From NCBI RefSeq assembly GCF_964355755.1, contig NC_092670.1:15995201-16059200 (forward strand): a stretch of 64,000 bases of DNA, given 5' to 3'. Below the pieces are notes generated by a model. The model did not search any database and was not told the DNA's origin. It saw nothing but the letters and a program-made list of their open reading frames with translations. This DNA comes from Antedon mediterranea (taxonomy: Eukaryota; Echinodermata; Crinoidea; Comatulida; Antedonidae). How positions within the stretch are numbered: position 1 is the stretch's first letter; every line of letters begins with the position of its first letter. The position numbers were made by a program, and so were the translations under genes. Shown in pieces: positions 23,103 to 34,506 of the stretch.

Positions 23103-24332
23103 TGTCTTTGGGAAAAAAGGCATTTTTATTGAGTTGAAATTAATTATTATTGTCTTTCAATTGCTTTTACGTTTTGAGACTTTTGTTTCTGGGTTTTACA
23201 AATTGCCGATCGGATATACAGTATTTACGAAGCAAGTGGGCAGTGTGTTTCATGGTGTTGGAAGCGGGATGGTGAATCTCAACATTTTCTATAAAAAAAA
23301 GTATATTAGCTGCACGCTTTATAAGTACATCTGTAATCGCACACACCCACTTTTTTTTCCAAAATCTATTTAGCAATAGTATTAATCTTCTAGGCCTAAA
23401 TAAGCCACTACAAACCCCTACTGTACTGTTACTACTTCTAGGCTACTTGCCTACCTACATAACTATTACTAAGAAAGAGCTCTAGTTGCACAGTAAAGTA
23501 GTCCACTAAACTATCTAGTTAGTACACTGTAGAGTAGGCTAATTTACACTTGACATTTACAAAAAAACACAGGTAGCCTACTAGACTGTACTGACTGCTG
23601 AGCATATTAGCCTAACCAATAATTAAATTGCAACTGCCTAAATACTTTTCTCTGTAAATAAAAACATTGCATACCTTTATTTATCTAATTTTTGACAAGA
23701 AAGAAGAAACCACTTGCCGCTGCAGAAAAATGTGGTTTAATCGTTAAAATCACTCAAGCGTAGTTCCGACAACAAAGCCTTACCTTTAAAAGTGGGCGGA
23801 GCATCCTGTGTGTTGCCGGAACTACTGCACGCTTGATTGATTTTATTATTATCTTTTTTTTTGGAATGATGATGAAGTAGCATGATAATGATATTAATAC
23901 ATGCAGATAATTATGACAGTGCATTTCCATTATAAATCTAACCTAAACAAGACATTATACTAATAATATAGGTGAAGTATTTTTATATCATTTATTTGAA
24001 GAGTAGACGGCCATGAATTAGGAGCAGTTTTAGCTTGTTTTATAGAATTGTTAAAAGTGTATATTAGTGTTAGTGTAGCCTACTAGCCTATTGTATTATA
24101 TACTACTACAGCAGCTACATAAATCGGCCCTCCATCTTAGAGCTGTGTGGTGAGGATACAACAATTGTCTCAGCTTTAGAAGGAAGTATAGCAAACTAGC
24201 AAACCACCCTTCATGTTGGTCAATTGATGGTTAATTCAAAAGGCAATAAATAAGTCGCCGTCAATTAGGTAGACTTAATTTAATGAATCAAACTATTTTT
24301 CAATTTCTGTTTTTCTTGAAATAGCATTCGTG
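23103..24332. promoter_or_regulatory. Divergent upstream region of PLA2G6 and the Grx-DEP gene
   Basis: This 1.23-kb spacer lies between opposed start codons. No convincing exon was seen, although short upstream non-coding exons for either gene are possible: an acceptor-like TTTCTTGAAATAG lies 9 bp before the plus-strand ATG. Short TAGGCCTA-type words occur near 23390. Confidence 0.4.
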
Positions 24333-26961
24333 ATGGTTTACAACGGTAGAGTACTAGTATACTCAATTGTAGGCTGCCCTCATTGTAAAAATGCGAAGGC
24401 GAGTCTCACTGAGCGTGGCATTCCGTATACTGACGTCAGCTTGGATATGTACCCGGAGAGTGTCCGAGAAGATGTGATGAAGCGGACCGGCAAGACGACA
24501 GTTCCGCAAATATTCTTTAATGCTATTTATATTGGTGGAAATGAAGAACTACAAAAGTTTGTGAGTTATCATTCTATTTGGCATCTGGCATCTATCATCA
24601 TGGTGGAGCTGTAGCTGTCTAACATGCTTGCCTTCTAATCCCACCATTATCATCACCACCATCATCATCATGGTGGAGCTGTAGCTGGTTAACATGCTTG
24701 CCTTCTAATCCCACCATTATCATCACCACTATCATCAGATCACCATCATAATCATCATGGTGGAGCTGTAGCTGGTTAACATGCTTGCCTTCTAATCCCA
24801 CCATTATCATCACCATCATCATCATCATCATGGTGGAGCTGTAGCTGGTTAACATGCTTGCCTTCTAATCCCACCATTATCATCATCATCACCATCATCA
24901 TCATTATCATCATCACCACCATCATCATTATTTTCATTATCATCTTCATCATCCTATAATTATCATGCCCAATACGGCTATTTTCAATATTTATATTGAT
25001 AAAGGACAAAAGGTTCTGTCATTAGGGTGTCATTATCATAATCCTCAATCATTATAAAGCATCATGACTGTTAATCATCATAATTCATTTCCATCACCCA
25101 TGAATCATTCACAATATGATATTCATTAAATTCATCTTCCCACAAGAACTGAAATGCAATAGATGTTTACTCATTACAAATTTACAACAACTATAAAACA
25201 CTAACTGATAAAATAAAGGAGACAAAGCCAAACAAAACACACAAATCAAATGCAATCACTTTGTAACAACTGCCAATTATTATTTGTTAAAGATTGCAGA
25301 TAAAAAACGATTTCAGGAACTCCTTCAGGAGGTAGTAAACAATGAACCGCCAGCTGATGCTCCTCAGCCACCGGACGAGGCTACAATGTTGTCATCATCA
25401 GGTAAGCTCTTAACTTAAGTACTTGGCAAAATTGATTGTAATGTTCGTGGATTAAAATAAAAGAATGAATGAAATAAATATACAATGAATGAATGAATAC
25501 TTGCACTGGTTTAATGAGTAATATTCCTAATTATTATTCTTCATAGGTTTTAATTGTTTATAAGCAGGATGTAATGCATTGACATTGCCTTACCCTAACC
25601 TTCAAACTCTGCCAATATCTCAATGCACCAAGTCATGCAATATAAAGTATATTCCGATTGTACCTGTAAAGATATAACCAATCTAACCACTGCCTTAAAA
25701 TAACTGGTGGATGCTATTCTGAAAACTGTCCCCACCACCAAAAAATGTATACAGTACCATTGATATATTAAATGTATACAATAAACAATACAATAATTAT
25801 ACTAATATCTTTTCTTTTAGTTTACCACCAAATATTATAGGCCAATAGTCTGAGAAATGCTTATGGTTTTTACACTTTAAAGTGTGAAAGCATGGGAGAT
25901 GCCAGAAATATGTGAGACTAAAATGGCATGTTAAGCTGCTGGTAATAAAGAACTAAGACTCATTGAATTAATATAGCTTAAAATAATCTTTTTTTAAACA
26001 ATCAATTTTTTATGTTATAGCTGAAATAGATTTGACATGTGAACGTGATGAATATGCTCAGCTTGTGTATGAACTGAGGCTTAGTGGGTTAATCACTGAT
26101 CGCCGTAAAGGCCTGCACACATATAAACACACCTTTGTTGGTAAAGAGTTTGTAGATTGGGTGGTTAAAACCAAAGGTGTAGGTAAGATATATTTATCTT
26201 TTTTAAGATACTCCAGTATGACACTAAACCAGCAGTAGCCAGAACCATCCAATATTCCACTACCCCATCCAAACACCCACAAAAACTCATCTCAGTCATA
26301 GAACAATTCTGCCATGTGAACAGCCCTATGTTATAGAATAAAATCATATAAAGGTCTTATTAGCCCTCCCCCCTTAAACCAGCAACATTTCTCATTTCCT
26401 CAGATCGTGCCAAAGCAGTGGAGATGGGTCAAACGTTATTGGAGCAAAAGTTTGGACATAAAATAAAAGGAAAATCTGAGCACTTCCAAGATGATGAAAA
26501 TCTTTACAGACTAATTGAGAATGATGAATCAATGGCACTGAACTCAGGCTTGCCCTCTGATTGCCCTCCTCGCCCTGGTAAGTCGGCAACTGTACAGCCT
26601 AGCTTCATAGTCTAAGCTCTAGATGGCAATTCGACTTAATATTGGTAAAAATAAGACTTATTATTGGTAAAATAATAAATATTACCTTATATTCTCTTTT
26701 TCAATAGCTGGTGAAATTGGCGAGATCCTCCGTCGATTAATTCTGAATATTTTCAATGAGTTTTTGAGTGAAGATGGAAAGGTAGATACATTTAATTGTA
26801 AACTGTTTTTAATCGTTACCACATCTTCCTGTCTGATGTTGTAAGCAGGAAATCATCCTTATTATAACAACATTTTAAGACAAGCCCTAAAAATTGTTTA
26901 CATTATTAAATATTAAATGCTATAAAAACTCAAATGCCCAACTTCAAATTGCTTGATACCT

Positions 26962-27000
<39 letters not shown>

Positions 27001-30000
27001 TTATATAGCGCACATATCCAGTAAAGTGCTCAAGGCACTAGCATTTAGCAACCACATAATGTAGATTCTAGATGGTGATTACATTTTAATTTTGATAAAA
27101 AGAACATGTTGGCACACATGCCATGCCTTAGATAGAATTACGAACAAACATATTTATAAAACACCCACTGGAGAATCAATAACTAGAGACTGAGAGGGCA
27201 CCTCTACGGTTGAATAAAAGCTCATTATTAATTCAAAACGTGCTTACTGTAAATTACGAAGCAAATTGTGTAAAAATTTTTATAAAAATTATTTCATAAA
27301 TAATGTGCTGTTATAAATTATTTACATTTTACATACTGTACCATAATTCGAGCCAGAGTGCTTGACAAAATAAAATAATTGAATTGACTTAGGAAGCTAA
27401 AGCAGACACTTACCTTTAGTTTATATGTTTTTTAGTCGGTAGATTACAAAGGTATTGAAGCAAGTGATGGGTTCAAATCCTATGTAAAAGCAACTTCAGA
27501 ACTGATAAGAGTTGATATAGAAAGTGCCAGTAGAGAAGAGAAGTTAGCTTTCTTTACCAATATCTACAATGCTCTAGTAATACATGCCAATGTTGTCAAA
27601 GGTCCACCTGTTAGCCTGTGGCAACGCTATAAGGTATGCCCAATAGTTTCTTTAAAAAAAAGTTAGATAAAATTGTTACTGAGGGACATTCTTGATCTAT
27701 TTATTGGCACAGTTTTTGGTTTCTAGGTAAATCGAAGACTCTCTATTATTATATATATCATAACAGTTGGTATTTTATTTGTTTGTTTCATTCAATGCGA
27801 GAACCTGATCATTTTGAATATCAATATTTGATATAATTTTGTCTTTCACAGGCTGCTTCCTGGATTTTTATTTCCTTAAAGTTTTAAAATGTGTATTTTT
27901 GTGTATTTTTTCTCTTTAGTTTTTCAACACAGTTAGTTACATAATTGGCAGCCATCTTTACAGCCTTCAGGATATTGAGAACGGGGTACTACGCTCAAAT
28001 CGGAAAGGAGTTGGTATGTTCTTTAGACCATTCGGTAAAGATGATCCAAGGTTAAAGGTCGCTCTCAAGAATCCCGAACCACTTATTCATTTTGCGCTGG
28101 TCTGTGGAGCCAAAAGCTGTCCACCAATCAAAACATATACAACAGATGTAAGTCGCATATGTCTTTAGTGGCATTGTTTTTTATACAAATTAACAGTAGG
28201 CCCAAAGGTATCATGTAGTGAAAATGATTGTACTGCAGTTACTACATACACTACATAATCATGTCTTATATTTAGTCCAGTCAATCTAATGATATACCCA
28301 CCACAAATTGCAATAGTAACAAAGCAAGTATTTTTGAATTCCATATAAAGTGTAGAATGACATACTAAAAGTCACCAAAAATCCAAGCATTGGGTCAAGG
28401 GGTCAGAGGTCAATAAAGGTCATTTTAAGTCAAAATTAATATGCCCCATTAATTACATATATTTAACTATTTGAAATACATTATATACAAGTGTGATTTA
28501 TGTCATCCGAAAGCTTATTAAATTTCCTATTCAGTGATATCAAACTTATAGTCATAACATTTTATTTAGCATGTCATTTTTGCGGAAAAACACAACATAA
28601 TGTTTCAATTTTGGCTAAAAATGTTGTTTTCGCTGTAAACAACAATGGTATATACACAGGGATACCCATGGGGTGAACATTTCAGTCCAAAGCGATACAC
28701 ATGACCAGCTCAAGATGCAGATGAGTGACATCTCCGTTCCTGTTACTTCTCGATGATCTACATTCCATTTTTTCCAGATGGCATTTGTGTTGTCATGGTT
28801 ACACTATTTATATTGGGACGTATAAGTATTTTAACGATTTTTTAACCAGTAGAAATACAAAGATGTTCAACAGCAGTTTGACAATGACCTCCATGTTGTA
28901 TGACATTCGGAACCATCTGGGCTGGATTGTCAACAGACCTGGTGATTGAAAAGGTTTCTATGAGAAGCCTCAAAGAAAACCAGGTTTGACAAGAGATTTA
29001 GGAATGAGTACATTCAGACCAAATCTGCGCTATATGTAATGCCTTTGCAATAGTATCAGGGCGTTACTCCAACAGCGGCCAACATAAGACCTTATGGCCA
29101 CACGTCAGGAACACAATGGCAATTGAAAAATCCATTTGGTTACAACTCAGAGACTTCATACCATTGACATGGGAGTTACTGCAGGTGACTCGGAATATTG
29201 GCAATGTGGTATTAAGCATTAAATATTTTGGAAGGATGTTAGGCCAGAAAGTCTTGCCATGTATTCAAGATCCTGGCAATAAAGTACATACAGGCAAATA
29301 TGTGTGCATAGATCCTACAGTTCCAGAGGAGACTCGAGGTGACAACAAGGAAGTTTTTGAACATGAACTTTGTTGTGCCTTTCAGCTAATAAACCAACAT
29401 GATGCCATGTGGAAACAACTTCTTATGAATAGTCTAACACATCCAACTCACTGAATGCTGTCCAGTAAGCCTACATTTTAGATGGTAGTGCTCTACTTCA
29501 CAGCATTCCATGGAATAGTGTAGAGACTTATGATGCGATCTGTAAAAAATATTGCTCTGCCATCATAGTCTTTGATGATTATGAAAGCGCCAAAAACGGC
29601 GCACATGGTAAGGCGGGTCAGGTGGTAGTGTCCCTGTACATTTTACCAGTGACATGTTCCACAAAATAGGATCACTTTCTGTAACAAACAACAATTTATA
29701 AATATTCGTAACTAGTATTTGAACAACATGGCAATGAGTGAATGCAGCTGCTGATGCAGATGTTATTTCGGATAATACAAAAAAACCAATGAATCAGCAA
29801 ACAGGAAAACATCTGTCATTATCCGATGACTTTTGAGAGACATCTGTGATAACCTTCTGTTTGCTCATGCGATACTGGTGACACAACATCCAGAGTTTTC
29901 GGAATTGGAAAACAAGTGGCTCTAAAAAAAGCTTGTCATTGCACTTATTTCTGACATTATGCTGTAATCTTCAGATGCAAACAAGATACAAAGGATAACA

Positions 30001-33000
30001 TTGTGGTTGCTAGAGAAAATGATTTAGTGTGTCTGTACAATGGACGACCTGGACAGCGTGGAATGCCTTTGACTCCATCCCATCTACAAGTACAACCTCG
30101 CATATCGCCAACTTCATAGTCGTACCACAACCAAGGTACTTAACATCATGTTCAAGTTCAAGTTATCTTTTAGCAATGGAATGGGGTTGATATGTGTACC
30201 GAGGACTGGGGATGGAAGATCAGATGATGGAAACATGGTTCCTCTACACACAGACTTAAAGCCAGCACCTGAGTATCTCCTTGAAGCATTCAGGGGTAAC
30301 TAGAGCTACATGTGATGAATGCAATGGCATTGCACTGTACTAATACCCGAACAAGAAAGTGATACTGATGACATAGTTGTGAGTCCATTTCTATTTGAAG
30401 GATTAAAGAATATCATTCCACACGGGGCAATTCAAATAAAAAGGTCTGGAATAAAATGATCTTACAAAATATACAAAAATATCACAATACACAGTACAAT
30501 AAAACAAGAGTCAAAGTTCAAGAAATTAAGAGTCGGATGGCAACTGGCAAAAAAGAATTTCTTTTCCGGTTTGTTCTACATGCCGGGCATCGAAAGCGAC
30601 GCCCATGAGGCATGAGCTTGAAATCACTGAACAAGGCATGGTTAACATTTTTTAGAATAGCTCTACTTTTTTCTAGAGTTTGCATGTCACAGAAGGAAGA
30701 CAAGCTACGAAGTTGACAACCTATTAATTTAGAACTTAAATTAACAATTTTTTGTAGTGAGTTTCTCTCTTTGACCCTATTAAGACTAAAAAACCAGCAT
30801 ATAAAGGAAAAAAGTTAAAACGTTCTCAATAAAGGAATTATAAAAAAACATAAGAATTACTTTATCGACATTAAAATGGTTCAGCTTCCTTAACAGATAA
30901 AGTCTATGGTGTCCTTTCTTTACTATTGCCTCTGTATTTAATTCCCAGCTGAGATTGTCCTCAAAATATAGTACCTAGGTATTTAGGAATGGACAATATC
31001 ACTGGTTCGTCATTTATGAGGGATACCAGAGGGCTGCGTCATTTCTCCTTCCTAAAATCTACAATCATCTCCTTGGTTTTGGTCACATTGAGTTCCAAGT
31101 AGGAGTTTCCACAAAATTGGATAAAACCATCTAATGCGGGACCATGACCGTCCTGTGAATTTTTAAGGAGAGACAGCAAGACAGTGTCGTCAGCACATTT
31201 GACAAGATGACTATTGTCCTGTTTGCTGCGACAGTCATCCGTGTATATAATATACAGGAGATGAGAGAGGACGCAACCCTGGGGCGATCCAATACTTGTC
31301 ATTACGTACGTACATTCATTGATACTAAAATCATCAAAAATCTATCTATAGTTAAATCATGAGTTGATTCCAAATTATCAAGACTCATTAATTAATCAAC
31401 AATAGTACATACCGCTAATGAATTTCAATGTTCTTCTAGCTAGCATCATTTTTCCTATTTCATAACGATACAATAGGTACAGGAAAAACATTATTTGCAC
31501 CAAATACTTGCAAAATATATATAAACATAATTTAGTTTTACGCTATTTAAAGAAAATTTGAGTTTTCGTAAAAGGTCACTGACCTCTATAGTTACATAAC
31601 AACTGTTGTATCAATTAGTTTTTAGAGTAAGAAATACATATTATACACATTTGTAGTTATTTAGATGTTATTGGCAGGCATAAATGTTACCTACTACTAC
31701 ACTACCTGTTGTTGATAACAATTTATCATTATTATAGGATTATTTTTATTTAAGTACATAATTAATTGAAAATACTTAACATCATTTTTCCTATTTCATA
31801 TGACGATAGGTACAGAAAAAACACAAGTTTCATCAAATGCAACGGCAATTACGGAATAAGACATTTTGTTAGAAAAAATTTGAGTTTTTGTAAAAGGTTA
31901 ATGACCTTTTGACCTCTAGTTAAGTATAACTGTTGTATTAATTGTTTTTTTAATGTATATTAGTAGGATATATATACTCTACACATTGGTACTAAAGCTA
32001 TTTAGATATGATTATAAAACAATGGATTATAGGCATAAACGCTACCCCTACCCCAAAATTGTTTACATTACATTTGATCAAGAATCAATTTCAATAAGAA
32101 TAGTACATCATTACTTTTAAAATTCTTCTAGTTAACATCATGTTTCCTATTTTATATATCGATAGGTACAGAAAAAACACAATTTTGATTAAATGCATCC
32201 ACAATTATGGCATACGATATAACAGTTAATCATTTTTTAAAGGAAAAAAATGAGTTTTTGTAAAAGGTCAATAACCTTTTGACCTCTAGTTATATAAATA
32301 AGTGTTGTATTTTGTTTTTTTAAATTGCATATTAGAAAGAAATATATATTCTACACACTGATATCAAGATTATTGAGATTGGATTATAAAACCACAAGTT
32401 ACGGGCGTAAATGTTACCCCCTACCCCAAAAATATTTACGGAATAAAATCCCTATATAGTTTTTGAGATTACGTAAAAAATAATGTGTTCCAATGCTTCA
32501 ATTTTCGGTGACTTTTAATATGTCATTCTAAACTACATTTGGAATGAAAAAATCAATGTTTCGTTACTATTGCAATTTGTGGTGGGTTTACCTCTAAATA
32601 TCACTAGATTGACTGGACTAATTATATATACCATGTCATTGATGTCTAATATACCATTATGAATGAATGAATGAATATGTTTCAATGTTTGTGAGTCAGT
32701 CACTGCAATAAATAGTGTGTATTATTCAGCTCTTTAAACACTATCAAACTTTATGTGACAAAAAACATAATGTGCCGGCCATATATGGACACGATGATGT
32801 GATATTACTACCATGTTTGGGCAAATCACACTTTTATTGTTAAACTAGTTTAATAGTGTAGATAGAGTTTTATATAAATTACGCTCCAAAAAATTAGCTA
32901 AACAATTGCATAATAAACAGATGAAACTGTAGTTACTGCAGTATTAGAATAATTTTATCATGGTCCTGAATGTTACCAAGCACTTTGATTCACTTACTAA

Positions 33001-33543
33001 TGATTTGTCTTCTTAGGGTGTAGATGGTCAGCTGTCCCTTGCGGCAAATGCTTTCTTAGAGAGTGACGATGGATGCCAAGTTGATGTTAATCATAAAGAA
33101 CTTAAACTTAGCAGAATCTTTTGCTGGTATCGAGAAGACTTTGGAAAAAACAATGAAGAAGTAAGTTAATTTAAAATATTTCATAGACTAAAGCTCTGTA
33201 TACACCATCAACCTTTATGTGACAAAAAAAATGTGATGTGCCCATATATGGAGATGGTGATGTCATATCACTACCATATTGGGCATGTATCACTACCACT
33301 GTACTTTCCTCGATGTTGGATTCACAATTTTTTTCACATTCAATTTGTTTTGAATCAATTATGTGAGAACTTTATGATATATTGTATGATTTCTTTTAAT
33401 CTTGTCTTTCGCAGATTGCTTCCTGGGTTTTAAATCATTTACCTGAGGGTAAGAAAAAACAACAACTTGCTGATTTAATTGAAGGAAAGAATGTGAAGAT
33501 TGGGTTTTTAAAATATGACTGGAGTGCTAACTCAAAAAAATGA
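24333..33543 (+). CDS. Glutaredoxin-DEP-DUF547 three-domain protein
   Basis: No vertebrate orthologue or gene name is recognised. Nine exons join in phase: 24333-24560, 25293-25401, 26021-26182, 26404-26577, 26708-26781, 27436-27633, 27920-28147, 33017-33160 and 33415-33543, giving 481 aa. Residues 1-76 are a glutaredoxin fold with dithiol site CPHC (Cys15, Cys18), cis-proline motif TVPQIF and glutathione-binding GGNEEL. Residues around 113-205 form a DEP domain (LRLSGLITDRRKGLHTYKHT, GKEFVDWVVK, QDDENLYRL). The rest is a DUF547 region (FFTNIYNALVIHA, HFALVCGAKSCPP, CWYREDFG, IGFLKYDWS). From the domains, a redox-sensing or glutathione-dependent membrane-signalling role can be guessed but not shown. 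Intron 7 (4.9 kb) is swollen by a nested transposon. An extra upstream exon cannot be excluded. Confidence 0.85.
24601..24960. repeat. tRNA-like minisatellite plus (CAT)n tract
   Basis: Four tandem copies of a 70-88 bp unit start at about 24601, 24671, 24759 and 24831. Each contains TGGTGGAGCTGTAGCTGGTT and AACATGCTTGCCTTCTAATC and ends in CAT/CAC repeats of variable length. The last is followed by a long ATC/CAT tract. The GTAGCTGGTTAAC word resembles a tRNA A box and recurs at 59265, so the unit probably arose from a tRNA-derived SINE head. It is in intron 1 of the Grx-DEP gene. Confidence 0.75.
26963..27052 (+). repeat. (AAT)n followed by the TATATAGCGCACATATCC dispersed motif
   Basis: An AATAATAAT run leads into TTATATAGCGCACATATCC and AAAGTGCTCAAGGCACTAG, the same layout as at 13683-13760. 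It lies in intron 5 of the Grx-DEP gene. Confidence 0.65.
28930..30430 (+). pseudogene. Broken transposon-borne gene (family with GDTTSR-GIGK motif)
   Basis: Several reading-frame shifts and stops interrupt it, but conserved-looking blocks survive in order on the plus strand: the frame at 29116-29454 (112 codons), IVFDDYESAKNGAHG (about 29560-29610), DTGDTTSRVFGIGK (about 29870-29910), LVCLYNGRPGQRGMP, an EDWGW block, then a segment ending PEYLLEAFRGN near 30300. The GCDTTSR..GIGK and EDWGW motifs recall a large family of uncharacterised invertebrate proteins with a PIN-like nuclease core and a C-terminal cysteine-rich segment. That link is from memory and unverified. Not functional as it stands. 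Confidence 0.55.
30430..31302 (-). pseudogene. 5'-truncated LINE reverse transcriptase fragment
   Basis: On the minus strand an 87-codon open stretch (31302-31039) carries reverse transcriptase blocks SPQGCVLS and a catalytic YADD-like site changed to CADD, followed by LELNVTKTKEM. After frame breaks, the 3' end of the ORF is seen at 30703-30518 (LPHGRRFRCP, RNSFLPVAIRLL), typical of CR1/Rex1-type elements. It is nested inside the larger element and so inserted later. Confidence 0.72.
31434..32480. repeat. Three tandem copies of a repeat of about 345 bp
   Basis: Each copy includes a CATCATTTTTCCTATTTCAT-like word (about 31444, 31780 and 32136), then ATAGGTACAGAAAAAACAC, TGAGTTTTTGTAAAAGGT, a GACCTCTAGTTA block and a GGCATAAATGTTACC-like end. 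The spacing is 336 and 356 bp. They form the right subterminal region of the host element. Confidence 0.72.
32728..32870. mobile_element. Palindromic MITE, AAGCTCTGTCTACACT family (diverged)
   Basis: The ends are degraded (CAGCTCTTTAAACACTATCA and TTTAATAGTGTAGATAGAG), but the interior keeps CTTTATGTGACAAAAAACAT and ATTACTACCATGTTTGG. It lies just outside the large transposon, still in Grx-DEP intron 7. Confidence 0.75.
33191..33300. mobile_element. Palindromic MITE, AAGCTCTGTCTACACT family (right side lost)
   Basis: The left end AAGCTCTGTATACACCATCA follows TA. The internal ATGTGATGTGCCCATATATG and ATATCACTACCATATTGGGC are present, but the right arm is missing. It lies in Grx-DEP intron 8. 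Confidence 0.7.
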
Positions 33544-34043
33544 AAAAAAGAACTCAGTTTGGTCTCTACAGGCTTGTTTCGTATACTGTATATATCGGCT
33601 ATGTCAGTGGATATTATGATATCAGTGGTGGGCACATTTTGTGATTAAAGGAGGTCAAGAGTCCAGTCTGGCAATTTTTATTTTAAATTATTCATTGTAT
33701 CTTAAAGCTCCAAATCAATTTTTAACTTTATTTGTAACAGAAATGTTAGCAATTGTTGACTTTTAAATATTTGTTGGCTTGTTTTTTATATATAAAAATA
33801 AACCATTTTATACTAAAACTTTACTCCAACATATTCTTAACCAATATAATCATATATAATTTGTCATATCGTTTTGTAATTTGGTTTGCACTGTACCAGA
33901 TTGAGATTAAATATATATATATATATATATATAAACACAAGAGGCAACGAACATTAATTCTAAACCGCCCGGTGATATACTGAAATTTAATTAATTAATT
34001 TGAAACGATAAAGATGAGGAAATCTGTGAGAATGAGAAAAAGT
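33544..34043. other. 3' region of the Grx-DEP gene
   Basis: It is AT-rich with a TATATA run (33910-33932) and no coding signal beyond chance frames. It probably holds the 3' UTR and polyadenylation site. Confidence 0.4.
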
Positions 34044-34115
34044 CGCCCCAACCGAGACTCGAACTCGGACCGCCGGCTTGATATGCAGATGTCCTAACCA
34101 TTAGACCACTGGGGC
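34044..34115 (-). tRNA. tRNA-like gene or pseudogene (formal anticodon AUC)
   Basis: Read on the minus strand: acceptor GCCCCAG pairs with TTGGGGC (one G-T), discriminator G. The D arm has A-box-like GTGGTCTAATGGTTAGG, and the T arm CCGAG/CTCGG encloses TTCGAGT. A TTTTT terminator follows after two bases. The anticodon arm is weak: TCTGC against GCCGG with a T-C mismatch, loop ATATCAA, formal anticodon AUC (Asp). Eukaryotic tRNA-Asp normally uses GUC, so this is more likely a pseudogene or a SINE head that has kept its polymerase III promoter. Confidence 0.55.
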
Positions 34116-34506
34116 TTATAGTTTGTACATTTAAAAACATACTATGAATCGTATGGGCTGGAAGAACTATACAACACTAAACTTAACCAATTTATTATTA
34201 ATAGTCTCAAAACCAGACATTTTTAATAGTTGTCTCAGTCAAACATTCATTTTTGGTCTGCTCCATTTTATATGCCAGTATTCATCCAATGCTTCATAAA
34301 ATGACTAATTAATGTGCATTCATACTGTAATTATTTCATATGTTATGAATATTTGTTTGTTTGATATATTTTGTGTCAAATATTTGTGTCAAATAAATTT
34401 CACCTTTCAATGTAGTTTTCTTGTTGGTTTAAATAGCGCCCTCTATAATAAATAAAGATGGCTGCGCCCATGTAATCCGCCATGTTAAAAATTACAGAGA
34501 AAAAAT

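Larger units (their letters stand above)
28272..32621. mobile_element. Large degenerate DNA transposon in Grx-DEP intron 7
   Basis: Inverted ends of over 100 bp are visible. The left starts TTAGTCCAGTCAATCTAATG and continues ACCACAAATTGCAATAGTAAC; the right mirrors this and ends TAGATTGACTGGACTAA. The outer flanks both read TTATAT (28266-28271 and 32622-32627), a possible 6-bp target duplication, although such AT-rich sequence could match by chance. The interior holds a broken gene (28930-30430), an inserted LINE fragment (about 30430-31302, minus) and three copies of a repeat of about 345 bp near the right end. The element is 4.35 kb. No superfamily is assigned. Confidence 0.7.

Noticed and set aside
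24619-25009. Methionine/histidine/aspartate-rich minus-strand frames
   Set aside because: They translate the CAT/ATC minisatellite and are low-complexity artefacts.
33753-33983. 76-codon plus-strand frame
   Set aside because: It is AT-rich 3' flank containing a TATATA run; hydrophobic and tyrosine-rich composition is expected by chance.
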